Shown piece by piece: positions 1-10,151 of a stretch of DNA of 64,000 bases. The stretch comes from Rotaria macrura. Taxonomy: Eukaryota; Rotifera; Eurotatoria; Philodinida; Philodinidae. The stretch covers positions 1 through 64,000 of the forward strand of contig OENT01000811.1 in assembly GCA_900239685.1 (NCBI GenBank), read 5' to 3'. Under the pieces are notes generated by a model. It was not told the DNA's origin and did not search any database. It saw only the letters and a program-made list of their open reading frames with translations. The position numbers and the translations under genes are program-made. Every line of letters begins with the position of its first letter. Position 1 is the first letter of the stretch.

Positions 1-1114
1 ATAAATATAAATTATTGAAAATTTATATTTATTTTAAATTAACAGGAAAATGACACCCCTAATGATAACCTGATTTTGCGATTTTGATTCGATATGTTAG
101 CGAATGCAAGGTCAAAGCTTAGTTTGCATAATTATATGAGTAAAAAGTTCATTGTATATAATTGCTTGAATATCTCAAGCTCATTAAACATCGATTTCAA
201 AAGTTGAATAGCCCGACTTGATCAGATAAAAACAGAAAATAGTTCTAAGTTTTGCGCAGAAAGACAAAATTATTGTTCGATGATAACAAGGCCCTGTTAA
301 CAACTTTGTTCTTCTTTCAAGTACATACCGTTACTGCAATGTGGTTTTGAAATATTTTAACTTGTTGAGTAATAACAAATATATAAATCAGCATTAATCC
401 ACTTCAAAGCGCATCACAATGGTTTATGTAATACTCATAGTAGTTCTATACTGAAGTAGCAAGCAACTTTCTATGCTCTTTATAGAATTGAAGTCTACAA
501 CTACATGAACCAAGATATCTAATTATAGATAGTAAGACATTCATATAAACCTATGACTCAGAAGAGTCAATTGTTCAAAAACCTAGGCGTAAGATTTTTT
601 GATAGCAGATACGATTTTAGAAAAACACTCGTAGTCTAAAAGGTTTCAATAACATCATACTATAAAATTTCAAAGGATATCACTATCGCATAATACTTCC
701 TATAGTTTGCCAATCGTATTTTGCAATACAATTAGATCTTTCAAAAATCTTTATAGAACGACTCGACGTGAGATATCTGAAAACAAGACTTTTCGTACAA
801 TTTTTGTTTTATCTAATTATTGGTACTGGATTCTTGAATAGGAACAGTCTTGATACATCAAAAAACAACTATTATACAAAAACTATATAGGTTGATGGAA
901 ATATATCAAACGAGAACTGTACAGTAGGACATATGGTCATACGCGTTGGCTTGAAAGTAATCATTATCAAGTCGTGACAGATCGTATAAAAAGACTGTTT
1001 ATAAACTTGTAATAATCAGTTTGAATCTTACAAAACAGATTATTCCAAAATAGGGTATTCCTTCTTCCGAGACCGTAGTATATAAAAAGAAAGCTAGTTA
1101 GCGCAGCCGCGTCG
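1..1114. other. Gene-free AT-rich DNA
   Basis: No reading frame with splice sites or recognisable protein similarity is visible on either strand. The composition is uniformly AT-rich and I see no tandem repeat or terminal inverted repeat. Confidence 0.5.
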
Positions 1115-1552
1115 GGGCTGAAATGTGGAACTCAATATTTATAGCTTCATATGCTAATGGAAAACATAGAAAATTGGAATATGACGAATTTTTTCGCATC
1201 GTCTTTCTCTGATAGGCGCCCTATTTTTCATTTTCATTGTTGATATTAACTCGTTAGTTTCCATTTTTCGTTGTTCATTTTTCTTAAAAATATTGGAAGA
1301 AGCGGCAAATAATTTTGTGATGTATCACGATAATAGAACATTGGTTGTTATGTATGTAATGGATTCATACACTGGTTTCTATGGTCTTTAAGGGGGGGGG
1401 GGGGGGGGGGGGGGNGGGGTGGTACCCCCATATGGGGGGGGGTCTGGACTCAGTGACCTTGTCTGTAATGGAGAGGGGGGGGAGCATCAAAATTCTCACT
1501 CTTAAACTTCCACTCACTATTTTCTTCGAAAACATATGTGAGTTCCACAAAA
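1115..1552 (-). repeat. Dispersed repeat, copy A (inverted relative to the copy at 4284)
   Basis: Read on the minus strand, this stretch shares long blocks with 4284-4446. One block starts ACTCACATATNTTTTCGAA; another lies near 1280-1350 and includes GGAAGAAGCGGCAAATAA. A third motif at its far end (GAGTTCC.CATTTCAGCCC) matches 34204-34222. About 90 bp of G-rich low-complexity sequence (1391-1480) is present here and absent from the 4284 copy, and a single unresolved base lies at 1415. Its family is unknown to me. A degraded non-autonomous transposon is the simplest reading. Confidence 0.6.
1391..1480 (+). repeat. Poly-G low-complexity tract with an ambiguous base
   Basis: There is a run of about 28 G broken by one N at 1415, followed by further G-runs at 1434-1441 and 1474-1482. 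This is likely an expanded homopolymer inside the repeat and hard to sequence. The proline-rich frame read through it on the minus strand is not a gene. Confidence 0.85.
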
Positions 1553-1877
1553 TCTAATTTATTTGCTCTGTGCTGAATCTCGTCCAATTTTCACTTTAAT
1601 GTTTTGCTCTTAGTAATAAAAAAAGAATATGAGAATACTTTTTGTCGATTTCTAAACTAAGATGAAGTTTTTGAAAAAGCAATATTAGTATTTTAGTACG
1701 CTAGAAACAGCAAATGATCGTATGAACTCACTCAGATCTTTTTTCGTCTTTTGCATTGTTTAGAACACCTCATAGTTTTTTCTAAAACCCCGACAGCTCT
1801 TTGTATGTTTACAAGACGCATCACATCTGTGCACTAAACTACGGAATCGCCTTTTATCTTCAAATGCTATTTTATTA

Positions 1878-3246
1878 ATGGGAGAGAAGTATGCCAGCAT
1901 CGAAAATCTCATACAGTTCATTGACAATCATTCCAAGATCGATCATGGATTAACCGTATCAGATATTTGTCCAAAAGACAAACAAAACTATTCATCATGT
2001 GAAAAAATTACGAGTAATGCTGCTCTGTCTTCGCTTAAAAATGTTTCTAATTCTGAGGCAACACAAGCATATCTAGAGGTAAAATTTTATTGATTTCTGT
2101 AAGTATAAAGTCGATAACTATCATATCGACGATATTGTATCCTTTTGCAATCTGATAAGTAAATGGAATTACTTTTCAAAAATTGGGAATCACATATAGA
2201 CAAAGCTATTTCAAAGTTTTTCTCTAGTTACTTTGTTAGTGAGTTTTTTTGAATGTCCACATATTATAAAGCTGTTTTTGATGGATCATAAAGTATGTTC
2301 GTTTCGCTTACGTGGACAAAAACACTACCATAATTTATCGTCTTTACTATGCCTGGTGTGCAGTGTTTATTGTACGCATATGGTCTGCATGGCAACAAAG
2401 CATGAATTATCATGAACTTAAAAAAAGAGCTTCTCATTTATTATCAACTGATTTTGGTACACCTGCTCGTAAAAAACCTTCTTCATCACCGTGCCGGCTC
2501 TTTTCTCGCTGGAATTGAATGCATATAGTCTGACATATCTTGTTGTACTGTTGATGGAACAGAAAATCACTGAAGAAGCCTTAATCATGTCGTTATTCAA
2601 TCCGCAAATATGCGAAAGCATATTCCGCGCAGCTCGATCGATTTCTGCTCCTTTTTCATCCGTCGTGAATTTTTCCGTTTACGAATTTCTTCAGCGAATC
2701 GAAAAACTCGCTATTCTTCAAAGCATCAAGTGGTCCTCTGAATCTAAAAAAGTCTTCAAACATATTCAACATTCACAACAGCATTCACAATGATAGAGAA
2801 ACTACCTGAAGAAAAGTGTTTAGTGCTTATATTAAAGCTAGTCACATTCTATCTGGTTGTGAATTTTCTATTCTTAATGAGGGTGATAATATGATATCGT
2901 TCGAAGAAGTGAATCGTTTAGCATACAAAAGATTATCAAGATCAAAATGTCCTTCTACAAGAAAACCTGTTCAATCATATGATGGTGAAGACGGAGACGA
3001 AAACGAAGACGATGATTAAGAGGAATATGAAAATGAAGATAATAAACAATAGCAATCTAAAACGTCATCTAGTGAAAACGATATACTGAATGAATATGAT
3101 GAATCAATTCCTATCGATGACTTAGATCTTGATGTTATTCCTAATGTATCCAGTTCTACCATTCGAGGAATGCGCGTTTTCGATTCCATCAACAATTGCC
3201 AATCTGACTCTTTCTTACCCGTTGAGATGAAAGGTCGTATCAAATA
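1878..3246 (+). pseudogene. Decayed protein-coding sequence, family not recognised
   Basis: Open segments in different plus frames follow one another: 1878-2093, about 2290-2518, 2491-2793 and 2816-3246. They overlap or abut and are interrupted by stops (for example at 3017 and 3052). The third segment carries a conserved-looking run of the form NP.ICE.IFR.AR followed by VNFSV.EFL.R. The fourth is rich in Asp/Glu. The segments read like parts of one longer acidic-tailed protein broken by frameshifts and stops, although some breaks could be introns (a possible donor follows the codons for YLE near 2080). It sits between two inverted repeat copies (1115-1552 and 4284-4446), so it may be cargo or the remains of a transposon protein. 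I do not recognise the family and assign no function. Confidence 0.45.
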
Positions 3247-3249
3247 GAT

Positions 3250-4100
3250 GCATAAACAGACTGCTAACTGGTATTTTTCAAAAACTAAACTTACTTTGTC
3301 CTCTGATCTATTGAAAAAGGTTCAAAAGACAATATAAATTTTTTGCATTTTTTCTTTCATATATTATATTATTATTGTACGAAAAAACTTAGTGTATCCC
3401 TTTATTTCATTGTTTCAGATAATGAACTTAGGTCTAGTCGACCTCGCATTAATAGTGAATGGAGTTACTTACCAAATGTGTAGAATAAAGAAGATTAATA
3501 TATATAAATAAACATAAATATTGTCATGTACAAATATTCGTTAAAAGTGAAGTCAATTTACTATGAAGTATATCCTTATCTTTTTTTAAATTTTACTCAT
3601 TGTTTCAACAATCAAGTTACTAAGGATCCTTTCTTCAATTTAGGAAACGACTTGAATACACTAAATACAAGTTCTTCAGATGTTAACTGCTTTTTGCAAA
3701 AAAGATAACATTTGCAATAAATCCAGATCTTCATCCACGAAAGAGAATCAGATGCATTGCTTTCAATCGCACAAACTCATTTTGAATCAGTAAACTCAGA
3801 TAAACTCATTTTAAATCACAAACTCACGACTCGTCGTTTTCCCCTTGCTACGTGATGTTTTTCCTGCCACGAGACCGGTCACAATGGGCAAAATAAAAAC
3901 TGTTCGACAAAGAATCGACTAATTTTGTACACTAGCTAATTCTTTTTTTGTACAAGTGTTGTTTTCTTTTTTCCAGCTGATATTCATAAAATCTATCTTT
4001 TAAATTTATTCAAATAAAATTTAGAACAAAATAATCATACGAATTTTCTGAAAATGAACCTTTAAATATTCCCTAGACTGAAAGGATAGGGTCTGGAAAC
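3250..4100. other. Gene-free DNA with short direct repeats
   Basis: There is no supportable gene. Around 3774-3826 the words CAAACTCA/TAAACTCA and ATTTTGAATCA/ATTTTAAATCA recur three times in 50 bp. The rest is AT-rich with no structure that I can see. Confidence 0.45.
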
Positions 4101-4108
4101 GGGAATTC

Positions 4109-4284
4109 ACCTGTGTCTGTCTGTCTGTCTGTAACAAGCACAAAAACAACAATTTCTGCCCCGAGTGACGATTTCTGTGGCTCAAATGACCATTTTTATG
4201 GCACAATTGACCATTTCTGTGGCCAAAATGACTATTTTTGTGGCACAGATGGCCATTTTTATGGCACAAATGAGCACTTTTGTG
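4109..4284 (+). repeat. (TCTG)n and 24-bp-class minisatellite
   Basis: A short TCTG run (4113-4131) is followed by about five degenerate units of roughly 24 bp built around GACCATTTTTATGGCACAAAT and GATTTCTGTGGC. The units are in phase with codons, so both strands give repetitive open frames (CG.ND.FYGT on plus, CHKNGHL on minus). These frames follow from the repeat and there is no evidence for a protein. The array ends where the dispersed repeat copy at 4284 begins. Confidence 0.75.
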
Positions 4285-4447
4285 GAACTCACATATATTT
4301 TCGAAGAAAATTGTGAGTGAAAGTTTTAAGGTGAAGTTTTTCCGGCACCGCCCCCCCCCCCTTCCATTACAGACATAACAACCAGCATTCTATTATTGTG
4401 ATATATCACAACATTATTTGCCGCTTCTTCCAATATTTTTAAGAACC
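4284..4447 (+). repeat. Dispersed repeat, copy B
   Basis: It starts with a 32 bp imperfect hairpin (ACTCACATATATTTTCGAAG, then GAAAATTGTGAGT). It then carries a C-run and ends with the block TTGCCGCTTCTTCCAATATT, all matching copy A in the opposite orientation. The first 60 bp also match 34080-34140. It is cut off exactly where the MITE at 4448 begins. Confidence 0.65.
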
Positions 4448-4680
4448 GTGTCACATATCCAAGATTTTGGAGAAATGCTCACTTCTCACAGGGAAGATGC
4501 CGCATCTCCCATGGAGGACGCTACACCCACACTAGAGAGATGTGGCCATCTGCCATTGGAGATGCATAATCTCCCCTAGACAAGCACACCCACTGCGTAA
4601 AATATTACTTCTCTCACGGGAGATGCGAAATCTCCCGTAGGAGAAGTGAGCACTTCTCCAAAATCTTGGATATGTGACAC
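4448..4680. mobile_element. 233 bp MITE with long terminal inverted repeats
   Basis: The first bases, GTGTCACATATCCAAGATTT, are repeated as the exact reverse complement at the right end. The match continues through TGGAGAA.TGCTCACTTCTC, giving arms of at least 38 bp with one mismatch. The interior contains further GGGAGAT/ATCTCCC palindromes, so most of the element can fold on itself. There is no coding capacity, so it is non-autonomous. I cannot assign a superfamily because no clear target duplication is visible. Confidence 0.85.
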
Positions 4681-5700
4681 TGCTGCATGTATTATTGGCG
4701 GATCCACCGAGTGTTCACGCGGAATAGACACTTCTGCTGATCAAGTGAGCGAGGGGGAGGGGCAGCCGCAGTCCCTAAAAGGAACTTTGATGCCTCCATC
4801 GCTAAATTTTTGAACGGTGTGATCCAGTTGTTAGGTGAAACTCAACCTCTTTCCCCTCTGAGAGATATTTAAGCCCACTAACGAAAACTGTTAACAGTGT
4901 ATTCTAGTTACTAGTCAGGGGGCTGAGAGCTCCCCCTCTATCAGAAGAAATATCGTGGTTCAGTCACTATTTCGCACCAGTATTTCACGCTTATTTTGAC
5001 TGCGTTTTTCAATTCATTGTCCTTGGAAATTTTTCATTTTCTCCTCATCAGTACCCCACTTTCACTTATTCTCCCTCTGTACTTCTTCTCTCGATTGAAT
5101 TTATACAGTCATCTTTTTTCGAAATTTCAGGATCTGTCGCGGAAACAGCTGATGAAATGGGGTGTTCATATATATGCATGTGTGAGTTCTATCAGTCTAG
5201 GGTGCAGTGAATCGATTTTCGATTCACGTTACTTGTGAATTATCAAGGTATATTAGAGGTGCCTGTGTAAAGAAGTACAACGATCGTGAAACTTGTAACG
5301 CTATAACGTGCAATATCGTCTCCGTAATGCCGTTATATCGCACCATAGCGGACATATAGCGAAGCGCTAAAAGGGGTCACAGTCTGGTCGCTATAGCGCC
5401 GTTATAAAGGTGCTATTTAACCGCTATAGACGACATGGGCCGTATGCAATCTGCACAACAGACATAAGTATAACGTATTTTAGTTGAAGATATAGCTTAT
5501 ATCTTCTATTCTAAATGAAATGAAGGGTAGCAACTTGTAAAAGAGTGTGATGGTATAAATAAGACCGTTGAATAGTACCCAAATAAGATAATGTATTAAT
5601 ACTTATTGTAAAACAAGCAATAGAGCAGCGCTCTGCAATAAAAACTACACGTATGTATCGCTTTTCTTGAAAAATCCCACAATGCCTTTATATACGCACA
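4681..5700. other. Gene-free DNA with a GC-richer repeat-like segment
   Basis: No coding region is supportable. About 4740-4950 is GC-richer than its surroundings. About 5300-5440 repeats the words CGCTATA, GTTATA and AGCGC in both orientations, which looks like a degraded palindromic element. The single open frame at 4996-5238 has no supporting feature. Confidence 0.4.
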
Positions 5701-5718
5701 CACTAAGATAGTTATATA

Positions 5719-5832
5719 GAAGCAGAGAGAGAGGGAGAGAGTAGAGTAGAGAGACTATCTAAAAAGAAAAGAGAAGAAAGAGTAAGAGTAAGAGATAGAT
5801 GAGCTAGAGAGAAAGAGAAGGAAAAGAGGATA
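5719..5832 (+). repeat. Purine-rich (GA/GAGA) low-complexity tract
   Basis: More than 100 bases consist almost only of A and G, with GAGAGA, GTAGAGTAGAG and AAGAGTAAGAG motifs. It is a simple-sequence tract with no coding evidence. Confidence 0.85.
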
Positions 5833-5865
5833 CGGAAACTACTATGTATCTCTCATGAATATTAC

Positions 5866-6125
5866 CGGATGTCATTCGGAAGGACGTTCATCAGTTAACG
5901 TATGCTCAACTCAATGCATAACAATATGTTACTGATCTGTGTCATAGAGAAGGACGTTCATTGATTATGGCTAATTCGATTAACCTATTCTATCTACTTA
6001 ATATGTTCCTTGATCGCGTGTCATGGAAAAGAATGTTCATCATTTGTTACGCGCACAAGTATCCTGTCTTGCTAAGGGAATATATAGATTAATCTTATAT
6101 CATGTAAAAAGACGTCCATCGTTGA
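5866..6125 (+). repeat. Degenerate tandem repeat, about 70-80 bp period, four units
   Basis: A core of the form GTCAT(N5-6)AAGGACGTTCAT(C/T) recurs near 5871, 5940, 6019 and 6098, with diverged AT-rich spacers. The cores differ at several positions each. No protein or RNA gene is evident. Confidence 0.6.
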
Positions 6126-6203
6126 GTGCGACCTAAATTTATCTTGTCATGTCAGAGTAATGTATTCTTGGCACAATAAGACACTTCATAAAAATTGGTG
6201 ACT

Positions 6204-6312
6204 GGACAATTCGTTGTGGACAATTTGTTGCAGACTATTTGTCGCAGAGACAATTCGTCGCAAAGATATTTCGTCGCAGAGAATTCGTCGCAAAGATATT
6301 TCGTCGCATAGA
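6204..6312 (+). repeat. Short tandem array of the word ATTCGTCGCA, left copy
   Basis: About seven units of 14-16 bp (GACAATTCGTCGCAAA and ATATTTCGTCGCAGA types) follow one another. The same word occurs in reverse complement at 9417-9490, so the two arrays are inverted with respect to each other. Minus-strand frames across it (repeating LCDE/LRQI-like peptides) follow from the array. Confidence 0.8.
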
Positions 6313-6639
6313 TCATCGATTGGGATGAAATTAAAGTGGAGCCTAACACTAGCGCTTATTAATACAAGACAACAGTTTAAACTGAAATAAAGAGAATAAT
6401 TTACTAATTTTAATTTTGCTTTGCAGTCTCTATTCTGATCTCCAAAAAAGTTACTTCGCATAAGTTTTTCGCTCTAAAACTTAAATATAACCTTAAGAAG
6501 CAAGAATAGGTTTTCTCTTCTGTGTTAAAAATTTATTTATTGTACTCATCACTTCCCGGCAGAATAAATAAGTTTTTTTGTATTCACAATGTCTCTCGCC
6601 ACTTTGAGGATTCGTTCTTTTAGTTATTTTTGAAATTAA

Positions 6640-6910
6640 TTGTTTCTCCTTCCCCAAGTCGAGAAATCCGGACCGGATCCCGCAGGAACCCCCAGGAACG
6701 TGGAAGCAGTAATACGGCCGGAAAGATACCGGATATATCTGTCCGTTTCCCGCATTAATCGACTCGGATTCCACCGAAGGCATGAAGCAAAACCGATCAC
6801 CCCATTCCAGCCAAAAGATCCGCCGGTATCCCGGAGCCGGAAACAATAGTTTCTGACTAACGGATACGGTCACTCCGTCTGGCGGGATCCTATGAAATAC
6901 GGACTCCGGA
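6640..6910. repeat. GC-rich CCGG-motif segment, left arm of a larger inverted structure
   Basis: This island is markedly more GC-rich than the rest of the window and dense in CCGGA/TCCGG. Blocks such as GGAACGTGGAAGCAGTA and CCGGAGCCGGAAAC have reverse-complement counterparts near 9055-9085 and 8997-9012. Open frames on both strands (6493-6873 minus, 6640-6849 plus) overlap it. Neither resembles a protein that I know, so I do not call a gene. Confidence 0.6.
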
Positions 6911-6948
6911 TCCCGCCGTCCGCTGCTGGAACGCGCTCATTCAACGAC

Positions 6949-6985
6949 TATATAAGGCGGCGTCTTCCGACACTCACTTCATTTA
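6949..6985 (+). promoter_or_regulatory. Possible TATA-type promoter in repeat DNA
   Basis: TATATAAGG occurs just after the GC-rich arm, with TCATTT and TCACTT initiator-like words 25-35 bases further on. It could be the promoter of a former autonomous element. No intact downstream gene is seen. Confidence 0.25.
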
Positions 6986-7014
6986 CTGCAGTCGGGGACT
7001 GCACCTAAATTGAC

Positions 7015-7375
7015 TGAGCATCAGAATTAGCATGATTTTTTTTGCTCATTCTTGACTTCTACACTCAATCTTAGAAATTATCGAATCCTGCAGGCGAATT
7101 CTTACATGCAACTACCAATCGATTGTCCCAAAATTTTTTTACCTTGCGAAATTGAAATGGGGGAGAAAAATAGTACCTTGAGCAAATAAATGGGCATGGG
7201 CATGACTTTTTTCTTCATTCTTGATGTCTGCATTCAATCTTAGAAATTATTGAAGGATGAACTCTATTTCTTGTTTTTACGTCATCCTAATTAGTCGTGA
7301 ATTGTATTTACGTTACGAAATAGAAAAGGGTGAGAAAAGAGCATCTTGAGCAAAACAGTGAGCATGATTTTGATT
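7015..7375 (+). repeat. Tandem duplication, about 170 bp period
   Basis: The block from GAGCATGATTTTTTTTGCTC through CTTGAGCAAATAAATGG (7015-7190) is repeated in diverged form at 7195-7360, including TCAATCTTAGAAATTAT and CTTGAGCAAAACAGTGAGCATGA. A third unit starts at about 7358 and breaks off. No coding content is seen. Confidence 0.65.
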
Positions 7376-7507
7376 TTAATTTGGGAGATAACAATACCGA
7401 TACGGTATTGGGGTATTAGCATTTGTACTATTCAGTATTAGTTGGTAGTGGTAGTGGTCTCGGTACTACGGTTAGTACCGATATGTGTGCAATACGTCCA
7501 GAACCCG

Positions 7508-7545
7508 TTGCTATAAAACAGCGACGGTCAGTTGTGCTTTCTAAG
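7508..7545 (+). promoter_or_regulatory. Possible TATA/initiator pair inside an inverted repeat
   Basis: CTATAAAACAGC is followed about 20 bases later by GGTCAGTTGTGC, a good match to a TCAGT initiator. It lies just before the left arm of the 7540/8720 inverted repeat. This is sequence resemblance only. Confidence 0.25.
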
Positions 7546-8725
7546 CTAAAAATTGTGCCGAATCTGTTAGCAATGGAGTTTTTTAAACAATAGCTCACAA
7601 TAGTTAAGTGGGCACGAGGAGTCCGAATTCCGCTTTGGTTTTACTGGAAAACCTATTGGTCGATCAAGAACCAATAAAAATCGAGTTTTTCAAAAAATTA
7701 CCCTACATAGGTGGGTAATAATAAATGGACGAAGTTGAAACCGAAGACCGAAGTGGCCGAAAAATTTGATTGGTCGTTCACGAAAGATGTATAACTGCAT
7801 ATTTATCGTAGGAGATGGCGCTTCTGTATTGCACTTGTCTTGTGGATAGAATAATATATAGAGCTAAATAACAATGAGGATAGCAACTAAATTAATATAG
7901 AGATTAATTTTTGTAAAATCGTAATGTAAATCAACTCGCAATAGATAGGAAAATATCTTGTTTTAGATGACTCGACTTGTTCTTCAGAGATAAGTGGACT
8001 TGTCCTCTGACTATAGTCAGCTATTGAGGAATACATCAGAAAATTTTATTTCGGAATTCGGGAAATAGAATTGATATTAATAAAAATGAGCACTTAATAT
8101 GCTTTACAGATTTAGAAATTTTTGCCTGAATCGATTTTCATAATAATTATCATAAAATATTTATTCCATCTTTTTTTGGAAAATCAACGATAAAATATAG
8201 ATTAAGAGTAACTGGTTGTGCAGCATTAACAAAGGACCAATCAGATTTTTCGGCGACTTCGGTTTCGGTTTCACTTCGGCCAATTATTATTACCCTGCAT
8301 AGGCATTGTTTTACGGGGAGTGTGAATTTCGCATCCATTTCACTCGAAACCGTATTGGTTGATCAGGAACCAATAAAAATCGAGTTTTTCAAAAAGTAGC
8401 TCCCCATAGTTTATTTGAGATGGTGAGTCTGAATTTCGCATAATTTTTCGCTAAGTCGATTTTTATTGGTTCGTGACGGACTAATAGAGTTTCGAGTAAA
8501 ATGGATGCGAAATTCAGATTCGCCGTGTGAAATTACCTATGCGGAGTTGTTTTTTTGAAAAACTAGATTTTGATTGGCTTCTGATCGACCAATAGGGTTT
8601 CGAGTGAAATGGAGGGAAATTCGGACTCCTCGTGTCAAATTACCTATTGTGAGATATTGTTTAAAAGACTCCATTGGTAATTGATTCGACCCATTTTTTA
8701 GCCTAAGGAAAAGGGATGACTCTAG
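7540..8725. repeat. Inverted repeat with internal copies (foldback-type)
   Basis: The left arm (about 7550-7700) contains ATGGAGTTTTTTAAACAATA, CACGAGGAGTCCGAATT and ACCTATTGGTCGATCA. It reappears as reverse complement at about 8560-8700 with modest divergence. Two more inverted copies of the ACCAATAAAAATCGAGTTTT block lie at about 8335-8400 and 8450-8520. The short open frames here are not genes. Confidence 0.7.
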
Positions 8726-8929
8726 ATGTTTTATAGTGATGGGTTGAGAAGGTATTTTTGGGTTTGGTGGAATTTATGAATGATTCATTTGTGTACCTCT
8801 TTTATGGTTGTGTGGTCCTGAATATTTAATTGAGATGAGGTGATTATTAAGCCGATAATTTTTTGTAGAGCGGCTTGATTCGCCGAGTGTTTCCGGCTGG
8901 ATCTGCTTTTTTCCAATCGATTTCAGTGT

Positions 8930-9178
8930 AGAAGCAGATTGAATCTTTTGGGATTTCCGGCAAGTTCCGCGACGTATTCCGGCTGAATTCCGGTTGTTTC
9001 CGGCGCCGGGAAATAGCCGTAATATTAAGGATTACGGTACGATGACTTTCTGTCCGCGAATACTGCTTCCATGTTCCAGGTTTTCTCCGGCAGGTTTCCG
9101 CCGGAAAGACTCTGAATCTTGCAGGAAGTTTCCGGAAAATGACCGGAATCCGGTCGGAAACGGAGGCCGGAATTGATG
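8930..9178. repeat. GC-rich CCGG-motif segment, right arm
   Basis: This stretch, dense in TTCCGG/CCGGAA, is partly the reverse complement of 6640-6910 (see that entry). It includes an almost perfect palindrome around 8990-9010 (TTTCCGGCGCCGGGAAA). Coding use is not supported. Confidence 0.6.
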
Positions 9179-9416
9179 ACCTGGGTCATTATCCAATATA
9201 ATATTGGATTATTCAGTTTTTTGCTACTAGGGATAAAGAAGTTCTCGAAACCCGATAGCTTATTTGCCTAAAGCTTGATTTCGGAAATTTTTTTCGACCA
9301 ACTAAGAAAACATGTTCGCAATCAAGAAGACTCGATTTATTCAATGAAGACATTATGTTTTACTTAAGCCAATCAAGAAAACATACATTTGACACATCCT
9401 ATTAATCTAATCACAA

Positions 9417-9490
9417 TGCGACGAATTGTCCATGCGACGAGCTGTTCTGCAACGATCTGTCTCTGCGACGAATTGTCTCGCGACGAATTC
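9417..9490 (-). repeat. Short tandem array of the word TGCGACGAATT, right copy
   Basis: Four to five degenerate units are the reverse complement of the array at 6204-6312. Together the two arrays bracket the nested inverted structure of 6.2-9.5 kb. Confidence 0.75.
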
Positions 9491-10151
9491 ACTTAGCACA
9501 GTAAAAATTTTATCCATATGTCAGAAAGCATACATATATTGAAACAATCTCTGTTCTAGATAGGCATGAGAGGAACCAATAGTTTTTGGTCCCGGTCCCA
9601 TCCTGGTCCCAGTGCGACTGGGACCGGGGCCATGTTGCATGTATCTATTTCTAGAATGTAGATTTATTATTCATTTTTTATTTGAAAATCTTTAAATTTA
9701 CAATATTTGCAAAATTACAAGCTTACGAATTTCATCTTTTTGTATCATTCTTTCACTACTTTTTTCCTAAGTTGATTCCTTTGATGCTAAAAGTCATATA
9801 GGAAAAAGAAAACTGCATAGCTACACAGGATTATGATCAAATGAACTAATTTTTGTCCTGATACGTAGAGAATACTTCAAAGTTTTCATTCATCACCAAA
9901 AGGTTTAATAACATCCCTTAGAATTCTTATCACTTATTTAAAAGAGAAAAATTCACATTTCTATGCGAAAGATAAACCATAAATTTGGAGTTTCTATAAT
10001 TTGATACGAATTCCTCTGTTGTTATTTCTTCGAAATTATTTAATACTTTATTTGAATCCTTGAGTTTTCTCTATTCTATCCAACCTTGTCAAAATCCTCT
10101 CAAATCGTTTTTGAACTGACAAGATCTGAAAACACCAATGACGTTAGGGAC
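9491..10151. other. Gene-free AT-rich DNA with one palindrome
   Basis: A GC-rich palindrome near 9586-9635 (GGTCCCGGTCCCA facing TGGGACCGGGGCC) is the only structure I can point to. The remainder is AT-rich with no supportable gene. Confidence 0.45.

Noticed and set aside
1365-1550. 61-codon proline-rich frame on the minus strand
   Set aside because: It is the translation of a poly-G tract containing an N, inside a dispersed repeat.
4021-4316. Repetitive peptides (CHKNGHL / CGTNDHFYG) considered as a repeat protein
   Set aside because: The repeat is a minisatellite whose 24-bp unit keeps every frame similar. It lacks a start context, splice sites and a conserved flank.
5290-5440. CGCTATA/TATAGCG-rich stretch as a transposon terminus
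   Set aside because: The words occur in both orientations, but I could not fix paired ends or a target duplication.
6493-6873. 126-codon frame on the minus strand in GC-rich DNA
   Set aside because: GC-rich sequence has fewer stops by chance. The opposite strand is open too and the segment is an arm of a larger inverted repeat.
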